A DNA stretch of 57,380 bases. It comes from Pseudomonadota bacterium (GTDB lineage Bacteria > Pseudomonadota > Alphaproteobacteria > SHVZ01). Shown one piece after another: positions 18,860 to 28,204 of this stretch. Made by a program: the position numbers and the translations under genes. The stretch lies in assembly GCA_016195085.1 (NCBI GenBank), contig JACQAG010000083.1, positions 1 through 57,380 on the forward strand, given 5' to 3'. Under the pieces are notes generated by a model that saw only the letters and a list, made by a program, of their open reading frames with translations, was not told the DNA's origin and searched no databases. Numbering within the stretch: the stretch's first letter is position 1; every line of letters starts with the position of its first letter.

Positions 18860-20032
18860 ATGCGCCCGACGACCCTCGAGGGTCCGCTCACCGGCATCAC
18901 GGTCGTGGATCTCTCGCGCATTCTCGCCGGACCCTATTGCACGCTGATGCTGGCCGAGATGGGAGCCCGCGTGATCAAGATCGAGCCGCCCGATCGCGGC
19001 GACGACGCGCGGCACTACGGCCCGTTCGTCAACGGCGTCTCCACGTATTTCGCCAGCGTCAACCGCGGCAAGGAGTCGATCGCCCTCGACCTCAAGCAAA
19101 AGGCCGACCGCAAGATCCTCGAGGCGCTCTTGGCCACGGCCGACGTGGTGGTGGAGAATTTCCGGCCCGGCACCATGGAAAAGCTGGGCTACGGCTGGGA
19201 TGAGCTGCACCGGCGCCATCCCAAGCTCATCTATGCGGCAGCCTCCGGTTTCGGCCACACCGGCCCGGAATCGACACGGCCGGCCTATGACATGGTGGTG
19301 CAGGGCATGGGCGGCATCATGAGCGTGACCGGCCATCCCGGCGGGCCGCCGACCCGCATCGGCATGTCGATCGGCGATATCGGCGCCGGCCTCTACACCA
19401 CCATCGGCGTCACTTCCGCGCTCTATCAGCGTAGCCGCACCGGTCAGGGCATCAAGATCGACGTCAGCATGTTCGATTGCCAATTGGCGCTCCTCGAGAA
19501 TGCGATCATGCGCTACTTCGTCACCGGCAAGCCGCCGGGCCCCTTGGGCGCCCGCCATCCGACGATCACGCCCTTCGAAGTGTTCAAGACCGCCGATGAG
19601 CCGATCATCATCGCCGCCGGCAACGACGCGCTCTTCGTCAAGCTCGCCGTCGCCATCGGCCGGCCCGAGCTCGCCCAGGACAAGCGCTACCTCACCAACG
19701 ACGATCGCAACCGGAACGTGGATGTGCTGCAGGCGGAGCTGGAAGCGGTGCTCACGACCGAGCCCCGGCAGCATTGGACCCAAGCCTTCGATGCCGCGGG
19801 CGTGCCTGCCGGGCCCATCAACAACGTCGCCGAAGCGATCGAGCACCCCCAGGCCAAGGCCCGCAACATGCTGGTCGAGGTCGACGACCCGAAGGCCGGA
19901 CGCATCCGCCTCGTCGGCTTTCCGATCAAGTTCTCCGGCGTCAGCGACCGGCCGGAGCGCGAGCCGGCGCCCGAGCTCGATGGATCGCGCCAAGCGATCC
20001 TGGCTGAGCTCGGCGTGCCCGCCAACGACTGA
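18860..20032 (+). CDS. CaiB/BaiF family CoA-transferase (class III)
   Basis: 390 residues. Class III CoA-transferase marks are VVDLSRILAGPYCTLMLAEM, GARVIKIEPPDRGDDARHYG, VVVENFRPGTMEKLG, ASGFGHTGP and RPAYDMVVQGMGGIMSVTG, whose aspartate is the expected nucleophile (near residue 152). It moves CoA between an acyl-CoA and a free acid in the cytoplasm. It is followed after 14 bases by an aldehyde dehydrogenase, so the pair is likely co-transcribed. The acid substrate cannot be told from the sequence. Confidence 0.9.
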   Translation: MRPTTLEGPLTGITVVDLSRILAGPYCTLMLAEMGARVIKIEPPDRGDDARHYGPFVNGVSTYFASVNRGKESIALDLKQKADRKILEALLATADVVVENFRPGTMEKLGYGWDELHRRHPKLIYAAASGFGHTGPESTRPAYDMVVQGMGGIMSVTGHPGGPPTRIGMSIGDIGAGLYTTIGVTSALYQRSRTGQGIKIDVSMFDCQLALLENAIMRYFVTGKPPGPLGARHPTITPFEVFKTADEPIIIAAGNDALFVKLAVAIGRPELAQDKRYLTNDDRNRNVDVLQAELEAVLTTEPRQHWTQAFDAAGVPAGPINNVAEAIEHPQAKARNMLVEVDDPKAGRIRLVGFPIKFSGVSDRPEREPAPELDGSRQAILAELGVPAND

Positions 20033-20046
20033 ACGAGGACGATCCC

Positions 20047-21543
20047 ATGACCAACCAGCTCTCGCAGAACCTCGATCCGCGCAAGCTCGCGGGCGAGCTG
20101 TCCGCCAAGCTCATGATCGATGGCGCGATGGTGCCGGCGATCTCGGGCAAGACCTTCGATGTGATCGACCCCGCCACCAGGACGACGATCGGCAAGGCGG
20201 CACTCGGCGAGAAGGCCGACGTCGATGCCGCGGTGGCCTCGGCCAGGAAGGCGCAGCGGGAGTGGTCCAAGCGCGCGGCGCGCGAGCGCGGCAAGCTGGT
20301 GGCGGAGTGCGGCCGGGTGCTGTCCTCCCACGTCGAGGAGCTGGGTCGCCTGGTGGCGCTCGAGACCGGCAAGGCGCTCCGCACCGAGAGCCGCGTCGAG
20401 GCCTCGGTGCTGGCCGACGTGTTCGTGTTCTTCGGCGGTCTCGGCTCCGAGCTCAAGGGCGAGACCGTTCCGTTCAATCCGAACATGCTGACCATGACCA
20501 TGCGCGAGCCCATCGGCGTCGTCGGCGCCATCATCCCCTGGAACGTGCCGCTCTTGTTGATGGCGCTCAAGATCGCCCCGGCCTTGGTCGCTGGCAACGC
20601 CGTGGTGGTGAAGTCCGCCGAGGAGGCGCCGCTGGCGGCGCTGCGCGTCGCCCAGATCATGAACCAGGTGCTGCCGCCGGGCGCCTTCAACCTCATCTCG
20701 GGCTTCGGCCCGGAATGCGGCGCGCCGCTCGTCGCCCATCCCCATATCGGCAAGGTCACCTTCACCGGTTCGGTCGAGACCGGCAAGATCGTCTACAAGA
20801 CCGCGGCAGATAAGCTGATCCCGGTCACCTTGGAGCTGGGCGGCAAGAGCCCGATGATCGTCATGGGCGACGCCGACATCGACCGCGCGGTGGATGGTGC
20901 GGTCATCGGCATGCGCTTCACCCGCCAGGGCCAGAGCTGCACCGCGGCCTCGCGCATCTTCGTGCATGAGAGCGTGCACGATGCCTTCGTCGCCAAGCTG
21001 CAAGCCAAGGTCGACGCCATGAAGATGGGCGATCCCCTGGACGAGTCGACGGACATCGGCGCGATCATCTCCCCGCAGCAATACGAGAAGGTGAAGAACT
21101 ACGTGGCCGTCGGCGAGAAGACACAAGGCGCCAAGGCGACGCGCTGCTCGGCGATGCCGAAGGACGAGAAGCTCAAGGACGGACTGTTCGTGCAGCCCGT
21201 GCTCTTCACCGGCATCACCAACGACAGCAAGCTCGCGCGCGAGGAGATCTTCGGGCCCGTCACCTGCATCATACGCTTCAAGAGCTACGAGGAAGCGATC
21301 CAGGCCGCCAACGACACCGACTATGGTCTCGCGGCGACGATCTGGACCAAGGATTTGAAGACCGCGCTCGATGCCACGCGCCGGCTCGAGGCCGGCCTGG
21401 TTCAGGTCAACCAGAACCTGGTGGTGCAGCCGGGCATGAGCTATGGCGGCACCAAGCAGTCGGGCCTCGGCAAGGAAGCCTCGCTCGAATCCATGCTGGA
21501 GCACTTCACCCAGAAAAAGACCGTGATGGTGAATCTGGGGTGA
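20047..21543 (+). CDS. aldehyde dehydrogenase (NAD(P)+)
   Basis: 498 residues. The cofactor motif is FTGSVETGKIV. The general-base glutamate lies in VTLELGGKSPMIV (about residue 265), and the catalytic cysteine in RQGQSCTAASRIFVH (about 299). IIPWNVPLLLMALKIAPAL is the standard helix that positions the nicotinamide. The C-terminal SYGGTKQSGLGKEASLES is typical of the broad aldehyde-dehydrogenase class that includes betaine- and phenylacetaldehyde-type enzymes. It oxidises an aldehyde to a carboxylic acid. Close coupling to the CoA-transferase gene suggests a shared catabolic route. Confidence 0.92.
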   Translation: MTNQLSQNLDPRKLAGELSAKLMIDGAMVPAISGKTFDVIDPATRTTIGKAALGEKADVDAAVASARKAQREWSKRAARERGKLVAECGRVLSSHVEELGRLVALETGKALRTESRVEASVLADVFVFFGGLGSELKGETVPFNPNMLTMTMREPIGVVGAIIPWNVPLLLMALKIAPALVAGNAVVVKSAEEAPLAALRVAQIMNQVLPPGAFNLISGFGPECGAPLVAHPHIGKVTFTGSVETGKIVYKTAADKLIPVTLELGGKSPMIVMGDADIDRAVDGAVIGMRFTRQGQSCTAASRIFVHESVHDAFVAKLQAKVDAMKMGDPLDESTDIGAIISPQQYEKVKNYVAVGEKTQGAKATRCSAMPKDEKLKDGLFVQPVLFTGITNDSKLAREEIFGPVTCIIRFKSYEEAIQAANDTDYGLAATIWTKDLKTALDATRRLEAGLVQVNQNLVVQPGMSYGGTKQSGLGKEASLESMLEHFTQKKTVMVNLG

Positions 21544-21560
21544 ATATTTCCGCCTTTTGA

Positions 21561-21602
21561 TCCCCTCCTCAGCCGAAGGCGGGGGTGGGTTAGGATGGGG
21601 GC
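21561..21602. repeat. half copy of GC-rich repeat family A
   Basis: The segment reads as the right half of the element at 8283-8388 (GCGGGGGTGGGTTAGGATGG and flanks), with a short C-rich left part. It lies in the 59-base gap between the aldehyde dehydrogenase and penicillin-acylase genes, ending at the latter's start codon. It may therefore form part of that gene's leader. Confidence 0.5.
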
Positions 21603-23969
21603 ATGCGGCGCCTTTTGAAATTTGCGGCCGTCGGCTTAGGTGCCGTCCTCGGATTGGCCGTCGTCGTCCTCGCCGGCGCCTTCCTCTATCTGCGCTCCTC
21701 CCTGCCCGAGAGCGAAGGCGAAATGCGGATGGCGGGCCCGGCGGCGCAGATCACGCTTGCCCGCGACGTCGACGGCATCCCCTATATCACCGCCGAGAGC
21801 GAGCGCGACGCCGCCTTCGCTCTCGGCTTCGCCCATGCCGGCGATCGGCTGTTTCAGATGGAGCTGACCCGCCGCCTCGGCGCCGGCCGCCTGGCCGAAA
21901 TCGTCGGCCAGCGCGGGCTCGTCTCCGACCGCTTCATGCGCACTCTCGGCCTCTATGCATTGGCAGAAGGGAACTACCAGCGCCTGCCGCCGCCGCTCCG
22001 CGCCGTGTTCGATGCCTATGCCGAGGGGGTCAACGCCTATGTCGCCCATCATTCCGGCGCGCTGGCGCCGGAGCTGGCGGTCATGGGCCTGATCGGCGTC
22101 CGCTTCGAGCCCTGGCGCCCCGCCGACTCGTTGGTCTGGGGCCGGCTCATGGGCATGAGCTTGACCCATGGTTGGCGCGACCAGCTCCTGCATGCAAGGT
22201 TGCTGCAGCGCCTGCCGGCCGAGCAAATCCGGCTCCTCCTCGACCATCAGCCCGACGGGCCCGAGGTGCCGCTCGCCGAGATTGCCGATCCGGCCCTCCT
22301 GGAGCGGCTGCTGGCCGCGATCCCGGAGGCGGCAAGGCCGCGGCTCGCCTCCAACATCTGGATCCTCGCCGGGACGCGAACGGCCACCGGCAAGCCGCTC
22401 TTGGCCAACGATCCGCATCTCGGCTTCCAATTGCCGAACCTCTGGTATCTCGCCCGCATCGCCACACCGGAGACCACGCTCGTCGGCTCGACCGTGCCCG
22501 GTGTGCCGCTGATGGTTCTGGGACACAACGGCCGCATCGCCTGGGGCATGACGACGACCAGCGGCGACACATCGGACGTCTTCGCCGAAGAGACCCTGCC
22601 CGATGATGCCAACGCCTACCGCACGCCCGACGGCACCAAGCGGTTCTCGGTCCGCGAGGAAGTGATCCACGTGCGCGGCGGCGGCGAGGAGCATCTGCGC
22701 GTGCGCGTGAGCCGCCACGGACCGATCATCTCCGATCTGGCGGCACGTGCCGGCGAACCGAGGGGAGCCGCGATCGCGCTCGCCCATCCGGTGCTGGCCG
22801 AAGACGACCACAGCGTCGAGGCGATCTACCGCTTGAACCACGCAGGCACCTGGGAGGAGTTCCGCGCCTCGATGGCGCTCTTCGATGCGCCCGAGCAGAA
22901 TGTCGGCTACGCCGGGCCCGACGGCATTGGCCTCATCGTCGCGGGCCGCGTTCCGGTGCGTCGCGACGTCCGGCCTTGGCAGGCGGCCGACGGCGCCGGC
23001 CCCGGCGGCGATTGGATCGGCTGGCTTGCCTTCGACGAGCTGCCGATGGCGCAAAACCCATCGAGTGGACGTATCGTCAACGCCAACAACGCCGTCGTCG
23101 ATGCCTCATATCCACACTATCTCGGTCGCGATTTCGATGCGCCCTATCGCGCCCGGCGCATCGCGGCCATGCTCGAAAAATCCGAGCGCGTCAGCACCGC
23201 CGACATGGCACGGTTGCAAATGGACGCGACCTCGACGATGGCGCTCGACGTGCTCCCGCTCATGCTGAGCGTGGTCGAGCGCACGCCTGCCACCGCCGGC
23301 ATCCTGGATCGGCTCGCCCGGTGGGACGGCGGCCTCGCCCGCGATCGTTCGGAGCCGCTCATCTTCACCGCCTGGTGGCGCCGGCTCCTGCGCCGGCTCT
23401 ACGCCGAGGCGCTCGGCGAGTTCGCCGACGAGGTGACGCCCCTGCCCGCGGTGGTGAAGCGAACGCTGGCCGGGACGACGCCGTGGTGCGGCGGCCAGGC
23501 TCCGCCCGAACGCGCCTCTTGCGGCAGGCTCGCTGCCCAGGCGCTCGCCGAGGCGATCGCCGAGCTCGGCACCGCTCATGGCGAGGATCAAGAGGACTGG
23601 CATTGGGGCGATGCCCACGCAGCGCGCTTCGTCCATCCGATCCTGGGCCGTCTGCCGGTGATCGGCGGCTTCTTCCGTTTCCACATCGCGACATCCGGCG
23701 ACAATTGGACGGTCAACCGGGGCACGACGCGCCTCAACGACCCGAACGATCCCTATGGGCATGTCCACGGCGCCGGCGTGCGTGCGGTCTACGACCTCGC
23801 CGACCTCGATCGCTCGCTGTTCAGCATGGCGCTCGGCGAGTCCGGCAACCCGTTCTCCCCGCATTTCGCCGATATGCTGACCCGCTGGCGCAACGGCGTC
23901 CCTGTCACCATCGGCCGCGGGCCGCGCCAACCCGCCGCGGTGCTTCGCCTCATTCCGAGCAGCCAGTAG
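21603..23969 (+). CDS. penicillin acylase family protein (N-terminal nucleophile hydrolase)
   Basis: 788 residues. An N-terminal membrane anchor or signal sequence spans about residues 5-32 (LGAVLGLAVVVLAGAFLYLR). The alpha-chain region has VDGIPYITAESERDAAFALG FAHA in order, typical of penicillin and acyl-homoserine-lactone acylases. The autocatalytic cleavage site and nucleophile serine are in RLASNIWILAG (about residue 257), followed by LLANDPHLGFQLPNLWY and the oxyanion region GHNGRIAWGMTTT. The product is expected to be cleaved into two chains in the periplasm and to hydrolyse an amide bond. Substrates in this family range from beta-lactam side chains to quorum-sensing lactones; the one used here is unknown. 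Confidence 0.88.
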   Translation: MRRLLKFAAVGLGAVLGLAVVVLAGAFLYLRSSLPESEGEMRMAGPAAQITLARDVDGIPYITAESERDAAFALGFAHAGDRLFQMELTRRLGAGRLAEIVGQRGLVSDRFMRTLGLYALAEGNYQRLPPPLRAVFDAYAEGVNAYVAHHSGALAPELAVMGLIGVRFEPWRPADSLVWGRLMGMSLTHGWRDQLLHARLLQRLPAEQIRLLLDHQPDGPEVPLAEIADPALLERLLAAIPEAARPRLASNIWILAGTRTATGKPLLANDPHLGFQLPNLWYLARIATPETTLVGSTVPGVPLMVLGHNGRIAWGMTTTSGDTSDVFAEETLPDDANAYRTPDGTKRFSVREEVIHVRGGGEEHLRVRVSRHGPIISDLAARAGEPRGAAIALAHPVLAEDDHSVEAIYRLNHAGTWEEFRASMALFDAPEQNVGYAGPDGIGLIVAGRVPVRRDVRPWQAADGAGPGGDWIGWLAFDELPMAQNPSSGRIVNANNAVVDASYPHYLGRDFDAPYRARRIAAMLEKSERVSTADMARLQMDATSTMALDVLPLMLSVVERTPATAGILDRLARWDGGLARDRSEPLIFTAWWRRLLRRLYAEALGEFADEVTPLPAVVKRTLAGTTPWCGGQAPPERASCGRLAAQALAEAIAELGTAHGEDQEDWHWGDAHAARFVHPILGRLPVIGGFFRFHIATSGDNWTVNRGTTRLNDPNDPYGHVHGAGVRAVYDLADLDRSLFSMALGESGNPFSPHFADMLTRWRNGVPVTIGRGPRQPAAVLRLIPSSQ

Positions 23970-24013
23970 CGCCGGCGCCGGTCCTCGTCCATCATGGTGA
24001 CCGGACCCCGCCG

Positions 24014-25246
24014 ATGACCCTCTCCCTGGCCGATGTCAGCGCCGCCGAAGCTCTGCTCCGAGGACAGGTGGTGCGTACGCCCACGGTGTTCGCGAGCGCC
24101 TTGTCGGCCGAGCTCGGCATCGAGCTCTGGCTCAAGCTGGAGACCCTCCAGCATGCCGGCTCCTTCAAGTGCCGCGGCGCCTACGTCAAGCTGAAGAGCC
24201 TGGCCGCCGCCGAAGCCCGGGCTGGCGTGATTGCCATGTCCGCCGGCAACCATGCCCAGGGCGTGGCCTTCTTCGCCGGCAAGCTCGGCATTCCAGCCAC
24301 GATTGTCATGCCGCTTGCCACACCCTTCTCCAAGATCGAGCGCACCCGTGCCTTCGGGGCGCGGGTGGAGTTGGTCGGCGACAGCCTCAGCGAAGCGCAG
24401 AGCCATGCCGAGCGCCTGGCGGCGGCGCATGGGCTCACCTTCGTTCATCCCTATGACGATCCCAAGGTCATGGCCGGCCAAGGCACGATCGCGATCGAGA
24501 TGCTGGCCGACATGCCGGGTCTGGACGCGCTCCTCGTGCCGATCGGCGGCGGCGGCCTCATCTCCGGCATCGCCGTTGCCGCCAAGGCCCTCAAGCCGGA
24601 GATCGAGGTCGTCGGCGTGCAGTCGGAGCTCTATCCGAGCATGCGCCAGGCGCTCGCCGGAGAGGCGATACGCTGCGGCGGCGACACCATCGCCGAGGGC
24701 ATCGCCGTCAAGCTACCGGGCAAGCTCACTTGCGAGATCGTCCGCCGGCTCGTCAGCGACATCCTGCTCGTGGACGAGCAGGCGCTCGAGCATGCGGTGC
24801 AAATGCTGGCCGAGCGGCAAAAGCTGGTCGTCGAGGGCGCGGGTGCCGCCGGCATCGCCGCGCTCGCCCTGCATGGCGCCCGCTTCCGGGGCCGCCGCGT
24901 GGGCGTCGTCCTCTGCGGCGGCAACGTCGATGCAAGGCTGCTCGCCTCGGTCCTGATGCGCGGCCTCGTCGCCGATGGCCGGCTGGCGAGGCTCAGGGTG
25001 GAGATCTCCGATGCGCCGGGTCGGCTGGCCGCGGTCGCCTTGCTCATCGCCGAGGCCGGCGGCAACATCGTCGAGATCTACCACCAGCGCCTGTTCCAGG
25101 ACGTGCCGGTCAAGCTGGCGGAGCTCGACGTGGTGGTCGAGACCCGCAATGCCGAGCATGTACGGGACATCGCGGCCCGCCTGGCGGCGGCCGGGCACAC
25201 GCCCCGGCTCCTGGGCACGACCAAGGGTGCCGGCGAAGTGCTGTAG
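24014..25246 (+). CDS. threonine ammonia-lyase (biosynthetic or catabolic threonine dehydratase)
   Basis: 410 residues from ATG 24014. The pyridoxal-phosphate lysine is in HAGSFKCRGAYVKLKSL (about residue 50), SAGNHAQGVAFFAGKLG follows, and the phosphate loop is PIGGGGLISGIAVAAK. The C-terminal 70 residues (RLRVEISDAPGRLAAVALLI) form an ACT-like regulatory domain. It converts threonine to 2-oxobutanoate and ammonia, feeding isoleucine synthesis or catabolism. The single ACT domain and 410-residue length fit the short IlvA/TdcB class common in alphaproteobacteria. It follows the acylase gene by 44 bases. Confidence 0.9.
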   Translation: MTLSLADVSAAEALLRGQVVRTPTVFASALSAELGIELWLKLETLQHAGSFKCRGAYVKLKSLAAAEARAGVIAMSAGNHAQGVAFFAGKLGIPATIVMPLATPFSKIERTRAFGARVELVGDSLSEAQSHAERLAAAHGLTFVHPYDDPKVMAGQGTIAIEMLADMPGLDALLVPIGGGGLISGIAVAAKALKPEIEVVGVQSELYPSMRQALAGEAIRCGGDTIAEGIAVKLPGKLTCEIVRRLVSDILLVDEQALEHAVQMLAERQKLVVEGAGAAGIAALALHGARFRGRRVGVVLCGGNVDARLLASVLMRGLVADGRLARLRVEISDAPGRLAAVALLIAEAGGNIVEIYHQRLFQDVPVKLAELDVVVETRNAEHVRDIAARLAAAGHTPRLLGTTKGAGEVL

Positions 25247-25250
25247 CCGG

Positions 25251-25763
25251 TCAGTCCTGATGCGGGCCGACCTTGCAATAATCGCCGCGGTAGAAGAGCA
25301 GAGGCCGCCCCGAACCGGCATAGCCCAGGCGCAGGACCTCGGCGACCAGGATGACGTGGTCGCCGCCCTCATGCACCGCCTCGACCCGGCAATCGAGGAT
25401 GGCGAGGCATCCGACGATGATCGGCGCCCCGGTCACCCACCGCTCGAGCGTAAGCCCCGGCCAGGGATCGACGAGGGAGGTTGCGAATCGCTCCGACAAT
25501 TCCTGCTGGCCTTCGCCGAGCACATTGATCGCGCAGGCTTGCGCCTGGGCGAAGCTTGGATAAGCGCGCGCGCTGCGATCGACGCAGAACAGAATCAGCG
25601 GCGGATCGAGCGAGACGGAGGTGAAGGAATTGACCGTGAGGCCAACCGGGCGACCGCCCGAGTCGCGCGTCGTGGCCACCGTGACGCCGGTCGCGAAGCA
25701 TCCCAACGTGTTGCGAAAGCTAACGGCATCAAGAGGTTGAGCGACGCTCACGGGCTCGGTCAT
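25251..25763 (-). CDS. flavin reductase domain protein (short-chain FMN reductase)
   Basis: 170 residues from ATG 25763. The flavin-reductase-like split barrel is recognised by RNTLGCFATGVTVATTRD, VGLTVNSFTSVSLDPPLILF, the FMN-phosphate region around SARAYPSF, and INVLGEGQQELSERFA, then CRVEAVHEGGDHVILVAEV. Such proteins reduce free FMN or FAD with NAD(P)H and supply it to two-component monooxygenases. No oxygenase gene is adjacent, so the partner is unknown. It is convergent with the threonine dehydratase gene, 4 bases apart. Confidence 0.88.
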   Translation of the reverse strand: MTEPVSVAQPLDAVSFRNTLGCFATGVTVATTRDSGGRPVGLTVNSFTSVSLDPPLILFCVDRSARAYPSFAQAQACAINVLGEGQQELSERFATSLVDPWPGLTLERWVTGAPIIVGCLAILDCRVEAVHEGGDHVILVAEVLRLGYAGSGRPLLFYRGDYCKVGPHQD

Positions 25764-26126
25764 GGATGCTTCTCTGGGCGCGGATAGGGCGGTGCGGTCC
25801 AATTTCTCCCTGCCATAGAGGGGTCCCGGCCCGTCGATCGTCAAGCGCTTGCCGATCGCCACCCGCCGCCGATTGGCGGGTGCCGCAAGCGGCATCGATC
25901 ACGGTCGGTTCCGGCTTCGGCTGGTTTGACGAGCGCACATTCAGAAAAATTGCTAATATTGTGGTTAGGCTGCCGAATCCTAGGAGTCGAGGTGCGGCAC
26001 GCTGACCATGCCAGCGATCATTCGAGGCTGCGACATGCCGAACCGGGGGTTCGGCCAGGCGTGCCCCGGCCGACCCTCTCCGGGCGGTTGCGGCCATTAG
26101 AGGTGAGGGCGGGTTGACCCGGGGCC
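25764..26126. other. divergent intergenic region before motB
   Basis: 363 bases separate the leftward flavin-reductase gene from motB. An AT-richer stretch, unusual for this window, lies at 25940-25965. It contains TAATAT (25954-25959), and a TTGACG lies at 25926-25931, but the 22-base spacing is too long for a sigma-70 pair. I see no repeat and no protein-like frame. Confidence 0.35.
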
Positions 26127-27206
26127 ATGGATAACCAGCCGATCATCATCAAGCGCATCAAGAAGGGCGGCCATGGCGGCCACCATGGTGGCGCCTGGAA
26201 GGTCGCCTACGCCGATTTCGTGACCGCGATGATGGCCTTCTTTCTGCTCCTGTGGCTGCTCAACGCCACCACCGAGGAGCAGAAGATGGGCATCTCCAAC
26301 TATTTCGACCCGACGGCGATCTCGCGCTCGGCCCGCTCCGGCTCCGGCGGCGTTCTCGGCGGCACCACCATCACCACCCCCGGCGCCTTGCGCAATTCCA
26401 CCTCCCCGCCGGCGATCTCGACGCCGCTGGTCGCCCGCCCGGCCAATGATCCAAGCGACATGAAGGACCCGGAGGGCTCCGACCCCACCCGCGGCACCGG
26501 CAACGCCAAGGCCGGCGAGCGCGGCGCCGACACCAAGCAGTCCCCCGAGCAGGGCCGACCGAACCTGCCCGGCGGCCCGGGCCTCGCCGCCCAGCAGGCA
26601 GCGCAGGGCGTGCAGCAGGGCGCCCAGGCGCAAATGTCGAAAGAGGAGATGGACAAAATGCTGGCCCAGCGCGAGGAGCAGCGCTTGGAGCAGGCGATGA
26701 AGGAGGTGCGCCAGGCGATCCAGGCGAAGATCGACCTCAAGGAAGTCGCCGAGAACGTCCGGCTCGAGATCACGCCCGAGGGTTTGCGCATCCAGCTCAT
26801 CGACCAGGACAAGGAGACCATGTTCCCGCTCGGCAGCTCGCAGCTCCTTGACCACACCAAGAAGCTCCTGGATCAAGTCGCCGGCATCGTCGGCACGCTG
26901 CCCAACAAGATCACCATCACCGGGCACACCGACTCGACGCCGTTCAGGAATCCGACCTCCGGCTACGGCAATTGGGAGCTGTCGACCGACCGGGCCAATG
27001 CCAGCCGCCGTCAGCTCGTGGCTTCCGGCATACGCGAGGACCGCGTCGCCTTGGTGGTCGGCAAAGCCGATCGCGAGCCGCTCTTCGCCGACAACCCCGC
27101 GGCCCCGCAGAACCGCCGGATCAGCATCGTGGTGCTGCGCGAGACGCCCCAGGCTCCGGTCGGGCGCAGCGCCCAAGCAGGACCGAACCCCGGCCAAAAA
27201 CAGTAG
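26127..27206 (+). CDS. motB: flagellar motor stator protein MotB
   Basis: 359 residues. The basic start (PIIIKRIKKGGHGGHHGGAW) precedes a single membrane helix with the proton-binding aspartate in YADFVTAMMAFFLLLWLLN (about residue 30). A long Gly/Pro/Gln-rich linker follows (about 60-190), then an OmpA/MotB peptidoglycan-binding domain with ITGHTDSTPF and NWELSTDRANASRRQLVASG (about 265-300). It anchors the stator to the cell wall and conducts protons that drive the motor. No motA lies next to it, and no other flagellar gene is in the window, so this stator gene is isolated here. Confidence 0.92.
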   Translation: MDNQPIIIKRIKKGGHGGHHGGAWKVAYADFVTAMMAFFLLLWLLNATTEEQKMGISNYFDPTAISRSARSGSGGVLGGTTITTPGALRNSTSPPAISTPLVARPANDPSDMKDPEGSDPTRGTGNAKAGERGADTKQSPEQGRPNLPGGPGLAAQQAAQGVQQGAQAQMSKEEMDKMLAQREEQRLEQAMKEVRQAIQAKIDLKEVAENVRLEITPEGLRIQLIDQDKETMFPLGSSQLLDHTKKLLDQVAGIVGTLPNKITITGHTDSTPFRNPTSGYGNWELSTDRANASRRQLVASGIREDRVALVVGKADREPLFADNPAAPQNRRISIVVLRETPQAPVGRSAQAGPNPGQKQ

Positions 27207-27376
27207 GCGTCAGGGAGGCAGCCGACCGGCTGCGACAGCGACGGATCGGTGCCAACGCCAATGCTGCGGTCAGGCTCGAATTGCATTAGCGTTGCCATGG
27301 CCGCGCGGGCGGAGGCCGGGAAGGCTGCTCCGGCGGCGGCTGCCATTAACTTCTCATCGTTCCAATCGATCGCCCA

Positions 27377-28174
27377 ATGACCATCGAGGCAAAGCCCATC
27401 GTCGCCCCCGGGACGCAAACTCTGCCGAGGCAAGACCCTCTCGGCGAGCCCGGTCGCGCCTTGGACCTGATCGTGCTGCACGGAACCATGACCGCTCCGT
27501 GTCCCTATCTCTCCGACCGGCTGGAACGCCGCGTCGTCATCGATCTCGCCCGCGCCGGCGCCGCCGGCGGCTATGATGCCTTGGCCCGCGCCGGCTTTCG
27601 CCGCAGCCACGCGCTCGCCTATCGTCCGGCCTGCCCCAGCTGCTCGGCCTGCGTGCCGATCCGCGTGCCGGTCGGGCGGTTTCGCGCGAACCGCTCCCAG
27701 AGCCGCGTCGCCCGCCGCAACCGCGATCTAGCCGGGACCTGGTGCGAGGCGATCGCCACCAAAGACCAATACCGGCTGTTTCGCCGCTATGTGGAGGCGC
27801 GTCACGGCGACGGCGAAATGGTGCATATGCGCCTCGGCGACTATCGCAGCATGGTCGAGGACACGCCGGTCAGAACCGGCCTCATCGAGCACCGGCTCGC
27901 GGACGGCACGCTGGCCGCGGTGATGCTGGTCGACCGGTTGTCTGACGGACTCTCGGCGGTCTACAGCTATTTCGACCCCGATCTCGGCGAGCGCAGCCTC
28001 GGGACCTACATGGTTCTCGACCTGATCCAGCGCACTGGGAGCCTCGGGCTCGACCATGCCTATCTCGGCTATTGGATCAGCGAGAGCCAGAAGATGGCCT
28101 ACAAAGCGCGGTTCAGGCCCTTCGAGGTGCTGCGTGGCGAGGGCTGGCAGCCGGCGGAACCCGCGTCCGCATGA
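27377..28174 (+). CDS. bpt: aspartate/glutamate leucyltransferase (bacterial ATE, Bpt)
   Basis: 265 residues. N-end-rule transferase marks are CPYLSDRLERRV near residue 42, YRPACPSCSACVPIRVPV with its cysteine cluster (about 84-100), and the C-terminal SAVYSYFDPDLGERSLGTYM followed by YLGYWISESQKMAYKARFRP. It transfers leucine from Leu-tRNA to proteins starting with acidic residues, marking them for ClpS-ClpAP. Its length and cysteine pattern match Bpt rather than the Aat L/F-transferase. Confidence 0.93.
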   Translation: MTIEAKPIVAPGTQTLPRQDPLGEPGRALDLIVLHGTMTAPCPYLSDRLERRVVIDLARAGAAGGYDALARAGFRRSHALAYRPACPSCSACVPIRVPVGRFRANRSQSRVARRNRDLAGTWCEAIATKDQYRLFRRYVEARHGDGEMVHMRLGDYRSMVEDTPVRTGLIEHRLADGTLAAVMLVDRLSDGLSAVYSYFDPDLGERSLGTYMVLDLIQRTGSLGLDHAYLGYWISESQKMAYKARFRPFEVLRGEGWQPAEPASA

Positions 28175-28204
28175 GGCGCCTCCCCTCATGAAAAGCCCGC
28201 CCCC

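Noticed and set aside
22976-24013. An upstream extension of the threonine dehydratase frame through the acylase gene.
   Set aside because: The extension is an off-frame reading of the acylase gene; the enzyme starts normally at the ATG at 24014.
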